Source of the DNA: Lantana camara
Lineage: Eukaryota > Streptophyta > Magnoliopsida > Lamiales > Verbenaceae
Assembly (NCBI GenBank): GCA_037501455.1
Contig: CM074862.1
Span: forward strand, 54,033,501-54,097,500
Direction: 5' to 3'
Length of the DNA: 64,000 bases
The notes below the pieces were generated by a model that had not been told where the DNA came from, ran no database searches, and was given only the letters and a program-made list of their open reading frames with translations. The translations under genes were made by a program, and so were the position numbers. How positions within the stretch are numbered: the stretch's first letter is position 1; each line of letters begins with the position of its first letter. Below, in pieces: positions 58,820 through 64,000 of this stretch.

Positions 58820-58984
58820 GGGAATGGCCGTTCCCGCTGTCGGGCTCCCCGAAGATGGGAACGGCCGTTCCCGTCTGTGAGACAAAGTGGGAACGGGCGT
58901 TCCCGTCCTCGCCGCCTGACACATTATTCAAATAATGGGAACGGCCATTCCCCAATTACAAAGGGAACGGGAAGGGCCGTTCCC
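58820..58984. repeat. Five GGGAACGGCCGTTCCC palindromes in the family C LTR
   Basis: Copies at 58820-58835, 58857-58872, 58889-58904 and 58937-58952, plus an extended one at 58963-58984. Centre and arms vary slightly (GGGAATGG..., ...GGCCATTCCC). This is the family C version of the LTR palindrome cluster. Confidence 0.92.
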
Positions 58985-59938
58985 GTTACACAGAAAGTTC
59001 AGAAAACAGGGGAGAAGAGCAGGGGAGCTACGGCCAAGCTCCCAAATCACCTCAAACTCACATATTTCAATCCCATAAGTTATAATTCATGAAGGGAGAC
59101 ATGTATATATGCATATAGTGCAATAACACCCAATATAAACACACAATCCATGCTTTAATCATCATAATCTCCAACTTGAGCATATATATAAATTTATCAT
59201 ATAATCCCATAAACCTCAAGATTTAAGCATGGATTTCAAGCTATAACTATGTAATCATATTTCTAACAACTCATACACAACATATCACATTCAATTCATG
59301 AACCCTAGCTTCATGCCTAATTATCAAAGAATCATATCTATACTCATCTTTACCTTGAATGGAAGAAGGAGAAGAAAAGATGGAGATATGATGAAGATGA
59401 TGGCCTAAGAATTCCAATTCCTCAAAGATTTGACAAGGAGTGATGAAATCTCTCCTTCTCTTGGTTGGGGGTTTGGATCGGTAGAGAGGGGAAGCAAATG
59501 ATATGTTTTCAAGAAAGTGAAGAATGAAGCTTGGAGAAGAGATGCATATAACGTGATATTTGGGGAAAAATGCAATATTTGCAATTAAATCCCTAATGTC
59601 CATAAGTCATGCCATTAAGTATAAAAGGTTTGGAAAATGATCAATTAGGTCCAAAGAGTTCTCATGCAATTTAGTCCCTCAAAGAGAACGAATTGAGCAA
59701 TTATGGACAATTTGGCAATTAAATCAAATTGGACAATTAGTTCATGTAATAATTAAATTCCAATGATACAATAATTCTCAAATTGATACATATTTCATAT
59801 ATTTCCACATGTTCATGTTGCACGCAATTTATAAAAATTAATGTAACACGTTTAAATTAACCAAGCGAAAATAATAAAATAAAATCCTAACGCTCGAAAC
59901 TCACACGTGTCGAGCGTACCTGAAATTGGGGCGTTACA

Positions 59939-59943
59939 TATCA
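59939..59943. repeat. Target site duplication TATCA, right
   Basis: Partner of 47436-47440. Confidence 0.95.
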
Positions 59944-62337
59944 CTTGTTATGATTTTATTGCCTTGATCAAGTTTAAGTTGTTACATTTTGCTAAGCTAT
60001 GCATTTAGTTGAACTTGTATGACTTCCTACACTATGTGTGACCTTGACATGCTATACATGCTCATGATTGATCCTCACGTTTCATTAAGTGCATGATATG
60101 ACTCTATAAGCATTCATAACTTTCATAAGTGACTTGTTACTTAAGTCGTGCGTCGTTTACTTGGTTTGGGTCGAGTCTCACCTTTGTTAGTACGTTTGTC
60201 TTATTAGGTGGTGAGTCTCCGACCGAGTAGTCCGTTGCTCGTGGTCGACCCTTGAGGTTCTTGGTAAAGGTGAGAGGAGTTGTATTATTAAAATGTTTTC
60301 AAACTGTGGACAATACCGTATAGCCCTCATGATTTGGTTGTCAAATTCCCGTTTTGAAAACAATATGTATAGGCATAGTATGCCGGATTTTGGGAGCTTG
60401 GCTCATTATACTTATATCATTGCTTATTGAAAACGGTTTGCAACTATAGTATGAATCTTGGTATACGGGATAGGTACCCGAAATGTTTTGGTTTTGAAAA
60501 GGATATATATGTACGCATGTGGCGAGATGTTTTGGACCATGCTGCGAAAGTGGTATGGAGATTGATGTACCTTGCAGTGTAACACCCCAACTTTTCGGTA
60601 TTTAAAATGACGTATGTGTTTACTAATTTGCGCAAATTAATTGGTTTTTAGCGTTTACTATAATTAAATTTCATTGTTTAATTGTTAAATAAGTGATTAA
60701 TTGAAATATATGCAATATTTGAATTTGAATTTATGTGAATAACTTGTGTGCTCCTTAATCGCGCGAAATAATTATTTCTACGTGTTTATATATTTAATTT
60801 TATTTTATTTATACTAAATGTTAATTACTTTATTTTAATAATATTAATATTAAATATATATATTTTATTTTATTGATACTAATATTAAATATATTTATAT
60901 AATAAAAGTATATATATGTTAATTGTGTACGTGTGCATGAATATATTAACGCATGCATTATATATATATAAATTATTTATGCATGCATGATACCTATAAA
61001 TTATATACGTATTTGTTTAATATATTTTCATGCATGTATTTATTATGCATTTTAACTTTATATTATTTGTTAATATTATGAATTTTATTGTTACATTGCG
61101 TATAAGTGATATTTACGTGTTTCGTTTCTATATGAATTGATACCGAAATTTCGTGCAAATTTAATATGTTGAACTTATACGTGTCTTATATATGAATAAA
61201 TGTTAATTTCGTATTTTCGGATTCTTTTGCATTTGTTTCGGATTTAATTTGAATTTTGGAATCCAAGTCGGGGGCTAATGAGCATTTAGTGCACCCTTGG
61301 TTCCGTATTTAATATCTTGAGCTCGGGAACTCGGATTCGAGTTCCATCAACTTCGCTGAACTCGTAACGAAAATTCGGGTTTAGTGAACTTAGCCTTATA
61401 TTTTTCTAACGTCATTTGAAACTCCGAAATCCAATCGAAAAATTGAAACGGCAACGAAACTGACCTTGTTGCACTAAAATGACCATAACTTATTCATTTG
61501 TTAACCAAATTAACTATGGTTGGATGCTATGGAAACCTAACTCAACCACCTCACCTGCTATACCATGCCCAAACCGAACCAACACTCCCCACTTGCTGAA
61601 AATATCCCAAACATCTCCTGCTTCCCAGTTTTTCCCGTAGCTCAAGCCCTACCTTGAGATTCAAGCTCAAATCTCCTTCCAAACCTCCATTAATCCACAA
61701 GTTAAGCTTGGATATGTTATGTACATTCAATATGAGTCATTTTAATTCATTCATCCCCAAATTTGATCATGGTTTCATGAGGTTTTTGACTGAATTAGAA
61801 AATAGTTAGATTTAGAGCTTTTTGTTAATCTCTTTTGTTTCTTCATGGATTTGATTGATTCCAAACCTGAAATTGATTGTTTTAACATCCTCTTTTCATT
61901 TATGATCATTGATTACCTGGTATTAAGAGTATTCATGAGATATCATTTATGAGACTTCGAGAAAATTTCATGAAATGGTTGTGTGTGCCTGCGTCTCGCG
62001 TCTGAGCTTCCTTGGGGCTGACTTGTATGTTAATCTGGAGTTATTTCGCAGTATTTTGATGGCTTAGCTTACCTGAACATGTTGGGGATTAATGAGATCA
62101 GTATGCTCTGTTTTTCGTGGGATTTTGCTCTGTTTTTGGGACTGAAATTGTTGTTGTAAACTGCTGCGCTGAGTCTTGTTGTTGCTGTCAGTTTTGTGCT
62201 TGGTTAAGGCTGTATGGTTGCTGCATTTTGTGCCTTGTATTGCAGCATCTCTTGCTTGTTTATTGCTTGAGTTGTTGCTGCGTTTAAAGCTAGAAAAACA
62301 GGGGATAAAACTGCGTATATGTTGAGCTGCTGGGTAC

Positions 62338-62460
62338 CGATACGGGGTGTCAATCTTCTTCTTTTCAGCGTAGAGCGGGGGTGCAAGGGTGGTCTGATAT
62401 TGCTGTACCGAGACACGGGTGTGTCTCGGTTTGTTCTTTGTGGGTGACACGGGGGTATCA
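62338..62460 (+). repeat. GGGG-loop hairpins in the family D LTR
   Basis: CCGAGACAC-GGGT-GTGTCTCGG is a perfect 9-bp stem at 62408-62429. TGACAC-GGGG-GTATCA (62445-62460, one mismatch) and GATAC-GGG-GTGTC (62340-62352, with a G-U pair) flank it. Position in the LTR corresponds to the palindrome clusters of families A, C, E and the LARD. Confidence 0.88.
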
Positions 62461-62815
62461 CCTTATAATTTTCCATGCACGTTCTGTGTGTTGCCATGAT
62501 ACTGCTGCTGCTTCTTTTCTCTTCTTTTCTTCTTGTTTGCTGCTGTTTTGCTATTGCTGCGGTGTTGCTGGGTGTGGGGTTGATTGTGAAGTAGAGTTAT
62601 GGCACGCATGGGATTAAATTTCAATGTTTCAATGCATGCATGGAGAGTTTGTTAAATTTATAAATTACATGCATATTGTTATAATTGGTACGTATGCATG
62701 TATAGTTATATATATATATATATATACAGATATAATTGCATGCATGTCATTAATATTTTGTATAAATAATTTGCATGCATGGATAATTGCATGTTGATTT
62801 ACATGCATACGTATA

Positions 62816-62823
62816 GTTATATA

Positions 62824-62864
<41 letters not shown>
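62816..62864. repeat. (TA)n microsatellite
   Basis: Nearly pure TA dinucleotides with one GTA interruption; a shorter tract lies at 62706-62727. Confidence 0.95.
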
Positions 62865-62867
<3 letters not shown>

Positions 62868-64000
62868 GTATATATTGAATATTATTTGATTTAATTGAAT
62901 TATAGAATTTAATTGTTACCTATTTCATATTTGATTTAAATTCCTAAATTTAATTGCATGTATTTAATTGTTTATTTTCTAATTGTGAATGCGATTGAAT
63001 GTGTTTAATTGTTTATGTTTTAATTTTAAATGTGAACTAATACGTGCTATGCTCCTACTTGAATTCTTGAATTAAATTGATTGAAAATATGGAATAATGA
63101 CTTCGAATGAAAGTGAACGAAAGATCGAATGACTTGATTATATGATATAAATTCCTTTAACGTGGAATGTGAAGGATATGAACTCGTGTGAATACGAATG
63201 CTTCATTGAATGAATAAATTGAATGTTTATATGTCTTTAAGACTTTAATAGTGCACATGAACATTTTATGATGTAATATCATCTGTTACGCATTCATATC
63301 ATATTCATTGCATGCCGTGCATCTTATATGGTTCATTGGAGTCTCGAGTCTCACGAACACGTCATGTTGTCTTTTGTACAGTTTATCTCCAGGGTGAAGA
63401 ATCTTGATCAACTAGGTACTCGGTAACTCGTATCCTTGTATCGCCTTGTTCCAGGTGAGGGTGTTTTCGTTTTAGTTACGTACAAAACCCTACAACCGTA
63501 TGTAACAAGCTTTGGCCAAAAACCTAATATAGTTATATATGGTTTTCAAATAAAACGCACCGAGTAAATATTGATCGAGTAAACCGTTTTCAAATGATTT
63601 ATGAATTATGTTATGTTTCTTATGAATTGATATGTTTTGGCGAGACATGATTATGATTGCACGGGCCCAGGGACTTAGTACATGTGGCTATCCGGGGAGG
63701 CATAGGCCGACGGTGATCCCATGTGCTAGTTCCACTATATTACGGCAAAACGGACTTCGTCAAGGAGTTTTTTACGGGGAAACGCTAACCGGGCTTTGAG
63801 GCCCCATGAACCTCATAGCCATAATGATATGTTTAGGTGGTCGGGCCTTGCAAACCCGTCCACCACCGGAGGAAGAAGGTTGGAACTTGTTTTATGAATA
63901 TGATTATGTTATGATATGATTGTTATGCACTGTGCGGGAAGGCCGGGACACGGATTGCCCAAACGAATATGTCTTATGATATGATATATGATCTGCGTGT

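Larger units (their letters stand above)
47441..59938 (-). mobile_element. Family C gypsy solo LTR carrying a nested copia element
   Basis: The plus strand begins TGTAGCACCCCTTGACACG and ends AATTGGGGCGTTACA. It has a 5-bp duplication TATCA and no internal region, so it is a solo LTR produced by LTR-LTR recombination. Minus orientation is judged from homology to the LARD LTR. The C pieces are 47441-48834 and 58817-59938, about 2.5 kb. Compared with the LARD LTR about half a kilobase between the GACGCACGGC block (48776) and the palindrome cluster is missing. That sequence was probably deleted together with the copia's outer LTR end. A donor-like TTCAAG/GTAAAG lies at 59353/59354 (minus). Confidence 0.9.
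36336..60577 (+). mobile_element. 3' LTR of A3, split by later insertions
   Basis: One plus-oriented A LTR whose pieces are 36336-36953, 46551-47440 and 59944-60577. Joined at the duplications, they read collinearly with 29956-32090 of A2. The remainder of the LTR is displaced by the family D LTR at 60578. The palindrome cluster lies at 47196-47322 and a donor-like CAAG/GTAAGC at 46638/46639. Confidence 0.92.
60578..64000 (+). mobile_element. Family D LTR, plus orientation, runs off the window
   Basis: Begins TGTAACACCCCAACTTTTCGG within the A LTR after CTTGCAG; the candidate left duplication is TGCAG (60573-60577). At least 3.4 kb long. It is expanded by AT-rich DNA (60700-61100, 62640-63100). 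It holds the palindromes at 62338-62460, CATGCCGTGC near 63312 (complement of the GCACGGC block), the block CCGGGGAGGCATAGGCCGACGG near 63693, and the CTTGCAAACCCGTCCACC block shared with the LARD. The donor-like site is changed to CACAAG/TTAAGC near 61701. Confidence 0.85.

Overview
The window is plant (angiosperm) nuclear DNA from a heterochromatic, transposon-packed region. It is AT-rich and has no prokaryotic gene organisation. Everything I can identify is LTR retrotransposon sequence: Ty3/gypsy chromovirus-type elements (Tekay/Del-like: chromodomain after integrase, GRKCRSP motif, LTRs of 2.5-3.4 kb) and one Ty1/copia element resembling Angela/Tork. I found no host protein gene, tRNA or rRNA. 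The species cannot be named from this sequence.

I use working names for the gypsy LTR families. Layout: 1-1313 family D LTR end (minus), followed by a stem-loop array and non-coding internal DNA to 2870. 2871-5812 family E LTR (minus). 5813-11084 element F (minus): decayed gag, leader, PBS and 5' LTR. 11085-12005 unassigned DNA with TATAAATAC-type microrepeats and a TTGAC cluster. 12006-36335 several rearranged family A copies: element A1 (minus; 3' LTR, broken pol, stem-loop array, leader, PBS, truncated 5' LTR), a patchwork of A LTR pieces in both orientations joined at short homologies, A2 (plus; pol and 3' LTR), another LTR piece, and A3 (integrase to chromodomain). 36336-60577 is one plus-strand A LTR split by two insertions with clean 5-bp duplications: a complete non-coding LARD-type element (36954-46545, duplication CCTCC) and a family C solo LTR (47441-59938, duplication TATCA). 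The C LTR is itself split by a young copia element (48835-58816). From 60578 a family D LTR (plus) runs off the window.

Insertion order: A copies are oldest (stops, frameshifts, rearrangements). LARD, C and D then entered the same A LTR, and the copia entered C. By-eye LTR comparison gives about 13 substitutions in 3.1 kb for the LARD and about 5 in 1.8 kb for the copia, so both are young.

The most interesting signal is structural. The gypsy families, which differ widely in sequence, share (i) a tandem array of stem-loops in the internal region whose arms change while the loop stays near TGTYGGAT or CGGGGT, (ii) a cluster of family-specific short palindromes at a matching place in each LTR, (iii) a splice-donor-like CAAG/GTAAG in the LTR, and (iv) a CCGTCGGCC-TTGCC-CCCGG block. 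In family C a 100-bp triplicate shows paired compensatory changes. These suggest a conserved cis-acting RNA or DNA structure used by coding and non-coding elements alike.
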